A DNA stretch of 64,000 nt from Rhizodiscina lignyota. Taxonomy: Eukaryota; Ascomycota; Dothideomycetes; Aulographales; Rhizodiscinaceae. Made by a program: the position numbers and the translations under genes. The DNA lies in contig ML978133.1 in the NCBI GenBank assembly GCA_010015805.1, positions 248,001 through 312,000 of the forward strand. The letters are read 5' to 3'. The notes beneath the pieces were generated by a model, which saw nothing but the letters and a program-made list of their open reading frames with translations, was not told the origin of the DNA and did no database searches. Positions 1 through 10,500 of the stretch are shown piece by piece (positions within the stretch are counted from its first letter, which is position 1; every line of letters starts with the position of its first letter).

Positions 1-292
1 CTGACTTAGCTGTTCTGAATCTCAGCGGCCGCTCATACATTATGTATGTCTGTATCGAGAGTAAGTTGACCGCAAGGGCTGAAATTTACTTTAGCCACCC
101 CTGTTGGCCACGTGAATGAGCGGGGGTACAGCAGGAATCTCATTTACCCTACCCGACAGTTCTCTGTTGTTGCGCTCTCTGTCAGCAGCCATGATCGAAA
201 CCAAAATTCGGCTGCTGATTTCTGTGCTCAATCGCGCCAATTTGATTCTGCTGTCTACATCAAGATGCTAAATCAGTCTTGAGCCTGACAAC
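1..292. other. 5' flank of the NADH dehydrogenase gene
   Basis: No coding potential is seen here. The stretch reads as promoter and 5' leader of the gene starting at 293. I see no clear TATA box. Confidence 0.4.
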
Positions 293-1654
293 ATGACCAA
301 AGAATCTATCGTGATCGTTGGTACAGGGTGGGCAGGCTATACAGTCTCCCAACAACTCGACAGCAAGAAATTTGACATTACCATTGTTTCACCAGAAGAG
401 ACGAGTGCGTACACGCCGCTGTTGGTACGTTCAACCGCCTCACTCCGAGACAAGATCTGTATACTGACTCACCGCCACCAAGGCCAGTGCAGCATGCGGA
501 CTCTTTGACTTCTCTATTGCGGAGGAGCCGGTAAGGCACAAAAGCAAAAACATTGCGTTTTACAAAGCCCGTGTGGAGAATGTCGACTTTGCCGCAAAGA
601 CTTGCAAGTGTCGCGCAGCGTGCGAGATTGAGGGAGGCGACATGAGGGTGTTTGACGTCCCTTACGATCGCCTTATTCTTGCACCAGGGTGAGTACCATT
701 CCGGGAGCTGTTTCAGTACTCAGTTCATATGAATAGAATAGATGCGTATCGAATACGTTCGAAACGGCCGGAGCAGCTGAGAAGGCCTTTTTTGTGCGTA
801 ATGTCGCGGACGCCAAAAAGGTGCAGCATCGATTAAGACAGCTCCTGGAACTGGCGTCTTTGCCTGGCGTGTCGGATCAAGAACAGCGAGACCTGCTTCA
901 CATCGTCATCGTAGGTGGCGGGCCTACTGGTGTTGAGATCGCTGCTGAGATGTCCGATCTATTCAATGATGACTTTTCCAAACTTTATCCGAATCTAAAA
1001 GGGAAGATGCGAATTACCATTCACGACACGGCGCATTTCATTCTAGGTTCCTTCGAAGAGTCGCTGAGGGAGCACGCTATCGAGAGCTTCTCCAAACGGA
1101 ATGTCCAGGTTATCACAGATTCCAAGATCAAGCAGGTCTGCATGGACAGCATTATAACTGAATCAGAGGGAGAGGTAAAGTGCGGAATGGTATTGTGGAC
1201 CGCAGGAAATAAACAATGCGCTCTTGTCGACAGTCTCAATGTGGCGAAAACGGACAGACTTCCGAGGATTCTGACGGACGAGTACCTCCACGTCCTGGAG
1301 ATCGATAGATCCCCGATGCGTGATGTCTTTGCTTTGGGCGATGCAGCGGATGTCAAGAAGTTCTTTCTCCCGACAACAGCCGAGGTAGCAGTTCAAAAGG
1401 CCGAGTATTTGGCGAACACATTGAATACCGACAACTACAGCACCCCATTTGGGTACCGGCAGAGACCCCTTGTAGCGTATATTGGTGGTCATGACGGCGT
1501 CATAAGCGGAAAGCCCGAGTGGTCAGGAAACCGCGCATGGGCGGCATGGAGGAGCAAGAATTTGTTTTGGACAAGAAGTTGGCGGCGCAAACTTATGATC
1601 ATGGCCGCCTGGTTCTTGGACTGGTTCGGTGGGAAAGAAATCGCTCGGGCATGA
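293..1654 (+). CDS. NDH-2-type FAD-dependent NADH:ubiquinone oxidoreductase
   Basis: Predicted 416 aa in three exons: 293-424, 483-688, 742-1654. The protein opens with an FAD-binding Rossmann motif (IVIVGTGWAG, residues about 6-15). A second dinucleotide fold for NADH follows in the middle (IVIVGGGPTGVEIAAE), and the late motif FALGDAAD completes the FAD site. This layout is that of alternative (type II) NADH dehydrogenases, which pass electrons from NADH to quinone without pumping protons. The C-terminus is basic and aromatic (WRSKNLFWTRSWRRKL), as in the membrane anchor of the family. Both introns are short (58 and 53 nt) and keep the frame. Unlike most fungal mitochondrial members, the protein starts directly at the FAD motif with no obvious presequence, so its location is uncertain. 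A related AIF/FSP1-like oxidoreductase role is possible. Confidence 0.8.
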
Positions 1655-2282
1655 AGAAAAGTGATCCCACCTCTTAGATAGCTACAAGTCACGAAGAAAT
1701 CACTGGAACACATTTCTGCTATTTGGGAAGAGAGTACGTGAAAATAAGTCTAGAGATTTCATTGAATGTTACAAGGCCAACTCGGAGCCGATTGGCACAT
1801 CTTTCCTCCAACAATTTGTCCTCTTCTTCCAAATCATCCCTGCTCCCTGAAGTCAACAGCCCTCTCAATTGGGCTTTCATTCCTTCAACGACATCAAACT
1901 TGTCAATATGGTTTTGAAAATGTGTTAATAAGCGGGCCAGTGATACAAATGGTTGTGACTGTTCAATTTTTACGTAGCCCTCTCAACGTTGGTCCGCCGA
2001 TCCGTCCGGGCCAAGTTTCGAATTCATCGCTTAAGGAAGTTTGCTTTCGTCAAGGCAGCTACGCGTTCGCGTACCATTCACTATACTCGAAGAAGCAGTG
2101 GACCGAGAGAATCCTGTGGCTCGCACGCTCGTCTGCAGCTTCTAGATCAGGCACCGTGTCACGGACATGCTCTAATGGAAGCGTATATAAATTGTCCTAG
2201 CTCTCCCTCCTCCCACGAGCCATCAACTCATCTCTCCATCAATACATTCTCACAGCTTCGTCTGATTTAAAACAGTCTCTCA
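1655..2282. other. Intergenic region, promoter of the SDR gene
   Basis: The interval separates the NADH dehydrogenase stop from the SDR start. Open frames inside it have no recognisable motif. Apart from the TATA-like site near 2184, I see nothing else. Confidence 0.4.
2184..2190 (+). promoter_or_regulatory. TATA box of the SDR gene
   Basis: TATATAA lies about 95 nt upstream of the ATG at 2283, a normal distance, and is followed by a pyrimidine-rich leader. Confidence 0.5.
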
Positions 2283-3430
2283 ATGTCGAGCACAACTCCC
2301 GATCCAGATTATTATGTGAAGCTTCTAGCATTCACCAAGTCCAACCACAGGGATGTGTATCCTGCTATCGATCCTACCTCACCGTCGCTTTCTCAGAAGG
2401 GGAAAGTCGTCGTTATCACTGGAGCAAGCCGTGGCATTGGACGAAGGGTATACTTACCTTTCCATTCCATTGCTCTTTCGCATGCACTCACTGTATCTTG
2501 CACATGAAACATCCACTGAGCGGAAGTATCGCTGATAGATGATAAAATCTAGGGTTTCGTAGTTTCCTTCGCGCGAGCTGGTGCGAAGGCATTGGTCCTC
2601 CTAGCTCGGTCGGCATCCGATCTCGCGGAGGCGGAAAAAGAAGCCAAGGCTATCAATCCGTCAATCGAGACGTTGGCTCTGTCTGTAGATGTTGCGGATG
2701 AGGCCTCTGTGTCCGATGCTTTCCGCGCGATCCAGGAAAAGTACGGGAAGCCTGATGTATTGGTCAATAATGCTGCTGTCCTGGAGCCTTTGAGTTCGAT
2801 ACTTGAAGTGGATGCGAAGAAGTGGTGGTATGCTTTTGTGAGTCGTCCGTTATAGCATTTCGTATCGCCGGACTGCCCTCGAAAGACCAGCGTTCTGCCC
2901 TACGCCATGACAACAAAGCTGACGACACTCAGGAACTCAACCTACGCGGGCCATTCCTCCTAACCAAAGCGTTCATGAACCTTCTTGGGCCCGAACCCAC
3001 TTCAGTGCCGCCGAAATCATCCCCGACCCGCGCCACGATTATCAACGTAACAACCTCAGGCGCCCACACGATCGTCCCCAACCACTCCAGCTACTGCATC
3101 AGCAAGCTGGCCCTGAACCAACTGACCGCCTACGTAGCCGCCGAAGACTCATCCATCACCTGTGTCTGCGTTCATCCCGGCGTGATTCCGACAGACATGA
3201 GTAGCCTGGTCCCCTTCCTAAATCCGTTCGCGAAGGACAGTCCGGAGCTCGTGGGCTCAGTGGCGGTTTGGCTGGCGAGCGGGGACCAAAGGTTCTTATC
3301 TGGCAGGTATATCACGGCGAACTGGGACGTAGAGGAGCTAGTGAGGAAGAAGGACGAGATTCTTGACGGTGATAAGTTGACAACAGCGCTTAAGGGCGAG
3401 TTTGGGATGCAACAGTTTGAGAAGAGGTGA
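2283..3430 (+). CDS. Short-chain dehydrogenase/reductase (SDR)
   Basis: Predicted 315 aa in three exons: 2283-2447, 2553-2837, 2933-3430, all joined in phase 0. The classical SDR signature is complete: cofactor motif TGASRGIG, NNAA at the end of the central strand, a Ser in VTTSGAH, and the catalytic YxxxK as YCISK. The downstream PGVIPTDM element is also typical. The substrate cannot be told from sequence. The product is probably a soluble NAD(P)-dependent alcohol or carbonyl oxidoreductase. Its neighbours are an NADH dehydrogenase and a convergent Zn2Cys6 regulator at 3730-6108, which may control it, but that is inference from position only. Confidence 0.85.
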
Positions 3431-3729
3431 TACATTACTTTCTAAGAGAACATCTGAGTCAGGCTTGTCTCACGGACAGCCTATCTCCTTTGTATTTAAC
3501 GCCGACATCATTAGCAAGGAACCAGATTGATAGAGCACGTGTTCTTGTTTCCGTTCATACCAACACTACCATCATCTCCATTCCGTTTTTTTGAAGAACT
3601 TGAACGGTCCAAGTCCAGACGTACTTTTCCATCATATCGTAAAGCGAAAAGAAAGAAAATTATGTGTCCTACCGGAATTTTCTAGATCCCACGATTTTAA
3701 AGCCAAGAACATGCTCTTTAAATTATTAG

Positions 3730-6108
3730 TTAGCTGCGAAACTCATCACTAGAGAGATCCGTCCCGAACACAGCATTCGAAAACTGTTGTTGCTGCTCGG
3801 CAGCCACGCCATAGGCAAGCGGAAGGCTGACGCCCCTCATGAGGTTGTTGTAAAGACCCATATCAACGTTCTGGAATTCCCAATCCTGTGCAGTGGCGGA
3901 CAAGCTAGGGTATAGCGATGTATCTGAGCGCTGAGGGACTGCATACTGAGCAGAATCAAGGAAGGGGGCAACTTCAGCGGTCGCGCCAGAAGCAGCAACT
4001 TCCGTGGCGGACTGGGTTAGAACGTCATTATGCATGGCGCCGGACGCAAACTCGGGCCTTGTCCCGATCGATGTCGTGCTGCCGGAGAGCGTATCTTGGG
4101 GTGAAAATATTGTCGGAGCTTGGTTGACTTCGGCAGATGGTCCAGGCACAGAGTCAACTGCGTAAATCTTGCCCAACGCAGAGTGCACGAACAATCCTTC
4201 AGGGCCAATGGTTACAATACCAAAGTAAGGGATGGTGAGAGTTAGGGACTTGGTGCTGGTTGAGGTGTTGGGAGACGGTGTATGGCCCTCCGCGACAGCA
4301 GCTTCAATATCAAGCAAGCGGCGGAGCAGGTCATGGCTCTCGCGGCTGAGCCTTTCGTCGGTCATTCTGCAATCGGGCTTGATTTGGTCGAGGATAATCT
4401 CAACCATGGCGCGGTCGCCCAGCCGCTGCTGTGTGAGCAAGTTGCCGCTGCCGCGGCCACCGCCCCCAACCTCGTACTCTTGCGGCCTACGGTGGCAGTC
4501 AAGGTGAGCAAGGAGCAGAGTCATGCCTGCCACGTAGACGAAGAATTCGAGGGCGCGGAAGCAGAAGACGATGCGGACAACGGATGGAAGGGAGAGAAAG
4601 CGGCCGATGATATCACGGCTTGCGTGGACGCAAGAGTATCGACTGTACGTATAGCTGTAGCCACTGGGCGGAGGCGAGTGATCGAGCAGATAGGGCAAGT
4701 GTAGCTGATTGACTAGGTTGTAATGAAAGATCTGTCTGACAAGCTGTGTCTCAATCCTGATCGATTCGATCCCGGAGGCACCTTTGAGGCTGGGGGCAAG
4801 CCACCACTTAGGAGGCAATTTGTTCGCTGCATCCTGTAGCTGATGGTCAATATCGAGGGTTAGGGCAATGTCGTTTGGCGAACGGTGCTGGTTGCGCTGG
4901 ATAATGCGTGACGCTACGCTGCTTTGGACCTGCTCCAGCTCGGCTGCGGGACCGTCTTCAAACCTAGGGATCCCACTTGGGATGACCAGCTCATCCGAAA
5001 AACCCTGAGGCATGCCGAGCATAAGGCTGAAATGTCGATCAAGGAAGACAATGCGGCTCCATAGCCAGAACTCGTCTAGACGGGTGGCCGGATCTAGGAC
5101 CTGAACAGAGCTCGAGCCCGCCCGGTGGAGACCGAGGAGCTGTGCGATGGTCATGGAGCGCCGAACCGAGACCCAGGAGCGGCGCAAATTGCCTACGTTG
5201 CAGTGGTAGATGCCTTCCAGCATGACAGTCTCGAGGCCCTCGGCTGTGTCGGTCAGGTGGTCTTTGGACGTGACCAGAACGCTCGCCGCATCGACCAAGC
5301 GGCGCATGATGGACTCGGGCAGCTCTGATAGGTCACGACAGCTTGGTTGCACATAGTGCAACACGATTGCCAGCCTGAGCATCCATCTCGCGAGGAGAGT
5401 CGGATGCGTCGTTGGTGCCGGTATTCCACCCAGGTTGTACTGCTTGTCTCGGTTCCAGCCAGGTTGATTCGGCGCTAGACCAGTCAGGACTTGTGGGATC
5501 AACGTCTTCGCGGCCGTGAGAGCGTCGAGGATCACTCGTACGTCGTCGTCGGATGGCAGGGCAGAGCGGAGTGCCTGCGACGTCTCTTCTAGGTCGCACG
5601 AGCTAGGGGTAGCGGCAACGCGAGCGTTCTCTGCAGCTGGACTATCGAGATATGGCGCACCAAGGCCAACTCGTGGCTCTACACCCGTGGCCGTCGTTGG
5701 CGACGTTGTGGCCAAACCCGTCGAAATGGAGGGCGTCCGCGGCGGGTGATCATCCGAATCATCCGGCGCAGTAAGACTGCGCGAAGGGCCTGAGAAATAG
5801 ACACGTTCCCCGGGGAGGTGGCCATGGATGGTGTCAGAAACCTCAGCTTCTCTTGCTAAGACATCAATCAGAGCGGAGAGAGCCTCCACACGGACGACGC
5901 GGTCGTTGACGCGGACGCCGTCCTGCCGGGGCTCCGAGGAGTCCTCGACATACTCCTGGCCAACACACTTTGTGCCTCGCTGGAGGCAGTCGAGGCACAC
6001 GAGGCCGTCACTTGAGGCAAGGGTACAGCGCACTTTGCGCCGCTTGCAGTTCCAGCAGCTCCGCGTCCCCTTGCGCACCTTTCGGCGGCCGGTGCTATCG
6101 CCGCTCAT
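3730..6108 (-). CDS. Zn2Cys6 transcription factor
   Basis: A single uninterrupted frame encodes 792 aa. The N-terminus has a full binuclear zinc cluster: Cys18, Cys21, Cys28, Cys38, Cys41 and Cys48, with the basic run KRRKVRC. The middle (about residues 180-530) resembles the fungal-specific regulatory domain, including a WSRIVFLDRHFSLMLGMPQG segment typical of Fungal_trans. The C-terminal third is low-complexity and rich in Ser, Thr, Ala and Gln, as in activation domains. It is transcribed away from the DJ-1 gene at 6908 and converges on the SDR gene. No specific orthologue is recognised and the regulated pathway is unknown. Confidence 0.9.
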   Translation of the reverse strand: MSGDSTGRRKVRKGTRSCWNCKRRKVRCTLASSDGLVCLDCLQRGTKCVGQEYVEDSSEPRQDGVRVNDRVVRVEALSALIDVLAREAEVSDTIHGHLPGERVYFSGPSRSLTAPDDSDDHPPRTPSISTGLATTSPTTATGVEPRVGLGAPYLDSPAAENARVAATPSSCDLEETSQALRSALPSDDDVRVILDALTAAKTLIPQVLTGLAPNQPGWNRDKQYNLGGIPAPTTHPTLLARWMLRLAIVLHYVQPSCRDLSELPESIMRRLVDAASVLVTSKDHLTDTAEGLETVMLEGIYHCNVGNLRRSWVSVRRSMTIAQLLGLHRAGSSSVQVLDPATRLDEFWLWSRIVFLDRHFSLMLGMPQGFSDELVIPSGIPRFEDGPAAELEQVQSSVASRIIQRNQHRSPNDIALTLDIDHQLQDAANKLPPKWWLAPSLKGASGIESIRIETQLVRQIFHYNLVNQLHLPYLLDHSPPPSGYSYTYSRYSCVHASRDIIGRFLSLPSVVRIVFCFRALEFFVYVAGMTLLLAHLDCHRRPQEYEVGGGGRGSGNLLTQQRLGDRAMVEIILDQIKPDCRMTDERLSRESHDLLRRLLDIEAAVAEGHTPSPNTSTSTKSLTLTIPYFGIVTIGPEGLFVHSALGKIYAVDSVPGPSAEVNQAPTIFSPQDTLSGSTTSIGTRPEFASGAMHNDVLTQSATEVAASGATAEVAPFLDSAQYAVPQRSDTSLYPSLSATAQDWEFQNVDMGLYNNLMRGVSLPLAYGVAAEQQQQFSNAVFGTDLSSDEFRS

Positions 6109-6907
6109 CTCTCACAAGTTATGAGGGTACGTACGTTGAAACAATTACCGTTCCGGCGACGTTGGATGGGGGAGAGACGTGACGTGCCTTCAATACCAGC
6201 TCTTTAGCCATTCCTCCGCCGAAGCTTTCGGTCGAACAAGCGCAGCACTGGGATAAGCCTGTCACCTTGATGGCATGCTAACAAAGAAGGGGGGAGCATG
6301 AAAATCTTCAACGTTACTAATAGCATTAAGATTTCCCAGAAAAAATTCTCCCTGGTATATCGTACATGTATGCTAGATGCAGCCGAACGTCTACTACGAA
6401 TGTGCTTCAGGGGGAACATGAAGCGAATCCAAGCTGACTAAAAAGCGTGTCAATTATGAGCCCGGCCGCCGTGGGAGCACCCCTAGCCTGGAATTGGTTA
6501 GTCTCCGGTGCCACGAACCTTTGACCAGCCACCGCGATTCCGCAGTCCGTTTCTCTCCTGTTCGACCCACAAGATATCATCCTTACAGTTAGGAGGAGCA
6601 AAGGTTAAATCTCCTTCAAGGGCCAGTGTGAGTTGATATTCTCTGCGGCTATCCTCCATAAAATCACGGAGATGGCGAAGTCGAACGCCCGCTCCGTGCT
6701 GCGATCGGCCACGGCCATCGGTGACTCTGCTCCGTTCCGTGACGGTGACTTTTGACGCCTGTGATGAGTTCGACTTTATGCTCTTAGGTATTTAATCTCG
6801 ATTGTCTTCTATTGAAGCTAGGTCTCTCGATCTATCAAGCTTTCAACTCTCAGCTTTCAACTGTTTCGCAGCGTCCATTGTACCGTTTGATCCCTTCTCT
6901 CCACAAA
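6109..6907. other. Divergent promoter between the Zn2Cys6 regulator and the DJ-1 gene
   Basis: About 800 bp lie between two divergent starts. No convincing coding segment is present. A TATTTAA element near 6788 could serve the rightward gene. Confidence 0.4.
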
Positions 6908-7615
6908 ATGGCTCCAATCCACTGGGGTGCTCTGGCGTTCGACTATCAGGTCCTGGATGTTTTGGGTCCGTTCGACCTACTCAATTCTTCAAGCCAGTTC
7001 CTGCTAAATGCCATCAACGACAATTTCCACCCGGTCGATGAGAAAGCCCTCGCCCGCGCCCCAGAATTCGTATTCCACCATATCGGATTGACACGAGACC
7101 CTGTTCATCTGTTGACCAGCGAGCTCACAATTGTGCCGAGCACCACTCTCGACGAATGCCCCGAGTTGGACTGCCTGCTAATCGGCGGAGCCAACCCGAT
7201 AGGGTTCGAGTTTCCACCGGAGTACATCGAGTTCATCCGCCGCCATGTGGCCGCCGGAAAGCTGCTCTTTACAAACTGCACTGGGGCATCGCATGTCGCA
7301 GCCACTGGGGTCCTTGACGGGAAGAACGCTACAGTCAATAATCAAGAGTTTGAATGGGTGAAGAAGCAATTCCCGAAAGTCAAATGGACGAAGGAGAAGA
7401 AGTGGATTATTGATGGAAATATCTGGACGGGCAGTGGGGCCGTTGCCGGAATGGACATGATTTCGCATTGGTTGAAGGAGAATTTCGGTTTGGACGTTCT
7501 CATTGCGGGTTCCTCGGGGCTTGACTTTGAACCGCGTAATAACGACGGTCTTTTTGAAGTGTTGCCTCAAAGATATGACTCGAATGGCAAGCATATCTCT
7601 ACACATGTCCTTTGA
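6908..7615 (+). CDS. DJ-1/PfpI (ThiJ) family protein
   Basis: Predicted 235 aa in one exon. I chose the ATG at 6908 because of its good context (ACAAAATGGC) and because it begins directly with the family's first strand; an in-frame extension to 6812 is not needed. The glutamine-amidotransferase-like fold is recognisable: PIHWGALAFDYQVLDVLGPF at the start, then the nucleophile elbow FTNCTGASHVAATGVLDG with Cys followed by a nearby His. This is the fungal PfpI/ThiJ type, whose known members include glyoxalase III-like enzymes, isonitrile hydratase-like enzymes and proteins of unknown role. Substrate is unknown. Confidence 0.85.
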   Translation: MAPIHWGALAFDYQVLDVLGPFDLLNSSSQFLLNAINDNFHPVDEKALARAPEFVFHHIGLTRDPVHLLTSELTIVPSTTLDECPELDCLLIGGANPIGFEFPPEYIEFIRRHVAAGKLLFTNCTGASHVAATGVLDGKNATVNNQEFEWVKKQFPKVKWTKEKKWIIDGNIWTGSGAVAGMDMISHWLKENFGLDVLIAGSSGLDFEPRNNDGLFEVLPQRYDSNGKHISTHVL

Positions 7616-7810
7616 AGACATCGCTATTGGACATTCACAGTACCTATGGGTGGAGCCATCGAGTTATAAACCTCAACTCTCATGAATTTGACTGTCTAAA
7701 TTCTGTCGCCAGTCAGCATTAGCCGAGATTTAGAATTTAGCAAAAGTTATTAAACATGACGTTGGAGCTCATCGATTCTGAATTGGCTAAGCCTGCAGAT
7801 GAAAACCACA

Positions 7811-10092
7811 TCACTCATAGCCTGATCGATTGCCGAAGGGCGAGGCAAGTGCATCGCTCATTAAGAGATCGCCCCAGAATTTTTCAAGCTCGATAGTCTC
7901 TAGTTCCATCGTCACACTGTGGTTTATAGTACGTCTTTCCTCGGAGGTCTCATGCGTTGAATTCGCGTGTTTCGCCAGATGGTGGAATGCAGGGCAACCG
8001 CCTCTTCGACTTGTACGGTTGTATGATGATGGGGTGTCCATAGCGCCCAAGTCCTTGTGTGCACGTATGCCGTCTGGAAAGAGGGACGGGTGGTCCCTTG
8101 CCCATACATACGAAGTCTTCACGCTATCCACGAGTTCAGGAAACGTGGCGAAAAGCGTGTTAGCACGGCCAGTTTCTGTTAGCGGTGCGTCGACCTGAAT
8201 CGTCTTAAGGAGACTGATTAGCCGGTTCAGATATTGTTCCAGGTCCACAGTCTGTCTCGCACTCTCCGCGTTCCAGTCAGGAATTTCCGGGATTCCGAGG
8301 CTCAGTTTGTAAATTACGAAAACGGCCAAGATAACGCGATACCACTCCCACGATGGCAAGCTGTTGTAAGGCGTCGCAGACATTGCAAGGAAGCAGTCAA
8401 GATAATCATTGGCGGAATCGACGCATTTCATCAAATTTGCGATGAGCGTTGGATGTGCGGCAAGATTATTTGCGCTCACTCCAGTCTCCTGAGCGAGCAG
8501 GCGTCTTCTTCCCAGTCGATATACAAGACCCATCTCATAGATCCTGATCTTAGTTGCGTGATAGGCATTTTCCAACAGTGCTAAGGCGTTTTTCTTAGAT
8601 ACGGAGGACACTTCAAAATGGCAGAGTCGTACCTGAATCAAAGAGATCTGTTGATGCAGCAGATCTCCATTCGTCCAGGCGCATCATTAATCGCTCTGCG
8701 TGTGTATGTCGACGAGCCTGGGCACTGGCGGCCTTGTCCAAACGATAGATATCGCATGCTTCCTCTGTCAGGTGCTGCAATTTTATCAAGTGGTATATCG
8801 TCCGATCCGTCTTCAACTCTTGATCTCCTTGCAGTGTACTGGCGCATTGTAATGCATACTCTGATATTGGAAGATGGTTTGGCTTTCCTCCCGATAGTGA
8901 GATACTATATCGAACGATGTCAGTCAATATCATTTGAGATGCAGGTGATTTCATACGTGGAAGACAGATAACAACAACCTAAGTATGCGCGCTGGGCTTC
9001 TGGGTTGTATGTATCAACTGAGCTGGGTCGGTTAGATCGGAGAGATGGGTCTCTTAAATACACATCTGCCCGCTGTTCGAGGATGTCGGCAGGCCTCTGA
9101 TCTAAGCCAAGATCAATCACCAAACTGATCGCCATCTGCAAGAATCGGTGTGCTTGCTGATTTCGGGGTATCAAGTGGAAATGGAACCTAAAGTCAGTCA
9201 GCTCATTTCACCGAATTCGGATGAACTATCAATGACATGAATGAAAAGCTTACCATGCAAGATATACAAGTAAACCTTGCAGGAGATCAAGGTCTTTTTC
9301 ACCATCTGCAATGATCCGGTGGCTGATTGTATCTTTTACTTCCTCATCTAGCGCTCGTTGTAGTTGAGGATACTTCGATGAAGCACTTGTGATTGCTGCA
9401 AGTAAGAGAAACGGCCTCTGAGTGGCCATTGATGCAATTGATACATCACTCGGAAGCAAAACAAAAGGAAAGTATAAATTCATTTTCCGGAACTCGTCAA
9501 GGAGATGCTGCACGATGGTCGGGCTGAGGTCCAAGCCAGAGATTGCACTTTCCGTACTGTGCACGTCTGCCTCAATATCGTCGGTCCCGGTCTGCTGAAG
9601 ATGTGATAGGTATTCTTGAACCATGTCACCGGTGTTAGATCCATCTTGCATATGAGTGTTTTCATATTGTCCAGTTCCTGCAATCGACTCGGAGCTTTCC
9701 ACTGTGGAAGCCTTGACATTTGCAGTCGTGCTCGAGCGCGAAAGAAGTTCGAGGATGCCATTGAGCTTGGTCTCGAGGTCAACAATTCGTCTGTTATTAC
9801 TTGTATGGTCAGCGACATGAATCCAGCTGTGCTTGTGGTTTGGCGGCCCAGATAACTGACGGTTTTGGTCCTCCCACTGTTCGGGAGGATCGTTTTGGTT
9901 CTGGAATGACGCATTGGGTTTGCGATTTTGCGCATCTATTCATATCAGAAATAAATACGGACGAAGAAGCTTGTATACGCACTTGACGCAGGGTTGGCCT
10001 TCCTCAGTGCGAACACATTTCACTTTTAGGCCACGACATCTGTCGCAAGCCAGCGCCACACTCTTCCGCTGGTTTTTTTCAACTCTCTCCAT
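7811..10092 (-). CDS. Zn2Cys6 transcription factor, six exons
   Basis: Predicted 664 aa from exons 10092-9983, 9935-9861, 9790-9254, 9187-8957, 8904-8633 and 8580-7811. The zinc cluster spans the first intron: exon 1 gives CDRCRGLKVKC and CVKC, and exon 2 supplies the sixth Cys in AKSQTQC. The linker RIVDLETKLNGILELLSRSS follows, a typical short coiled coil. The Fungal_trans domain covers the middle, with LQMAISLVIDLGLDQRP and AYLGCCYLSSTISL. Introns are 47, 70, 66, 52 and 52 nt; the second has a clear CTGAC branch site but a GTCAGT donor. It is probably nuclear. The adjacent same-strand transporter at 10501-12156 is a possible target, by position only. Confidence 0.85.
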
Positions 10093-10500
10093 TTATCGAC
10101 TCCACGCTCTTTCCATGGCCGCAGGTATCATAAAATTCACGATTCTTGAATAGAAGCAATAGCTTATGAGTCAATAGCTGACAAATACGGGGTACTCGGT
10201 GAAAAGCAATTGCCAAGCCGTTCGGGTGCCCCTGGTGCGGAGATTTTCTGAAGCTTGCTTCGTCTGACGACTCCACAACGACGGAAATGCGAGAGGGCCG
10301 ATCTGCTTTGCAACGTCTCCTGCGGAATATTTGCACTGAGAAGTGGACAATAGTTTTTATCACCAAGTGAGGACATGAGCATTTGATCACGTTCCTGATT
10401 GTTCCTGCTACTTTTCCTTCCGTGGCTATTCACAAACTAGCCACATGGGCACATTCGTATACTTTCTCCTTCCCCTTTACAAATGCATCCTTCGCCCTGC
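10093..10500. other. Promoter of the Zn2Cys6 gene and 3' end of the transporter
   Basis: About 400 bp with no supported gene. Short frames on both strands lack any family motif. Confidence 0.35.

Noticed and set aside
1766-2270. Plus-strand frames upstream of the SDR gene
   Set aside because: They lie in the promoter, end just before the TATA-leader region and show no motif.
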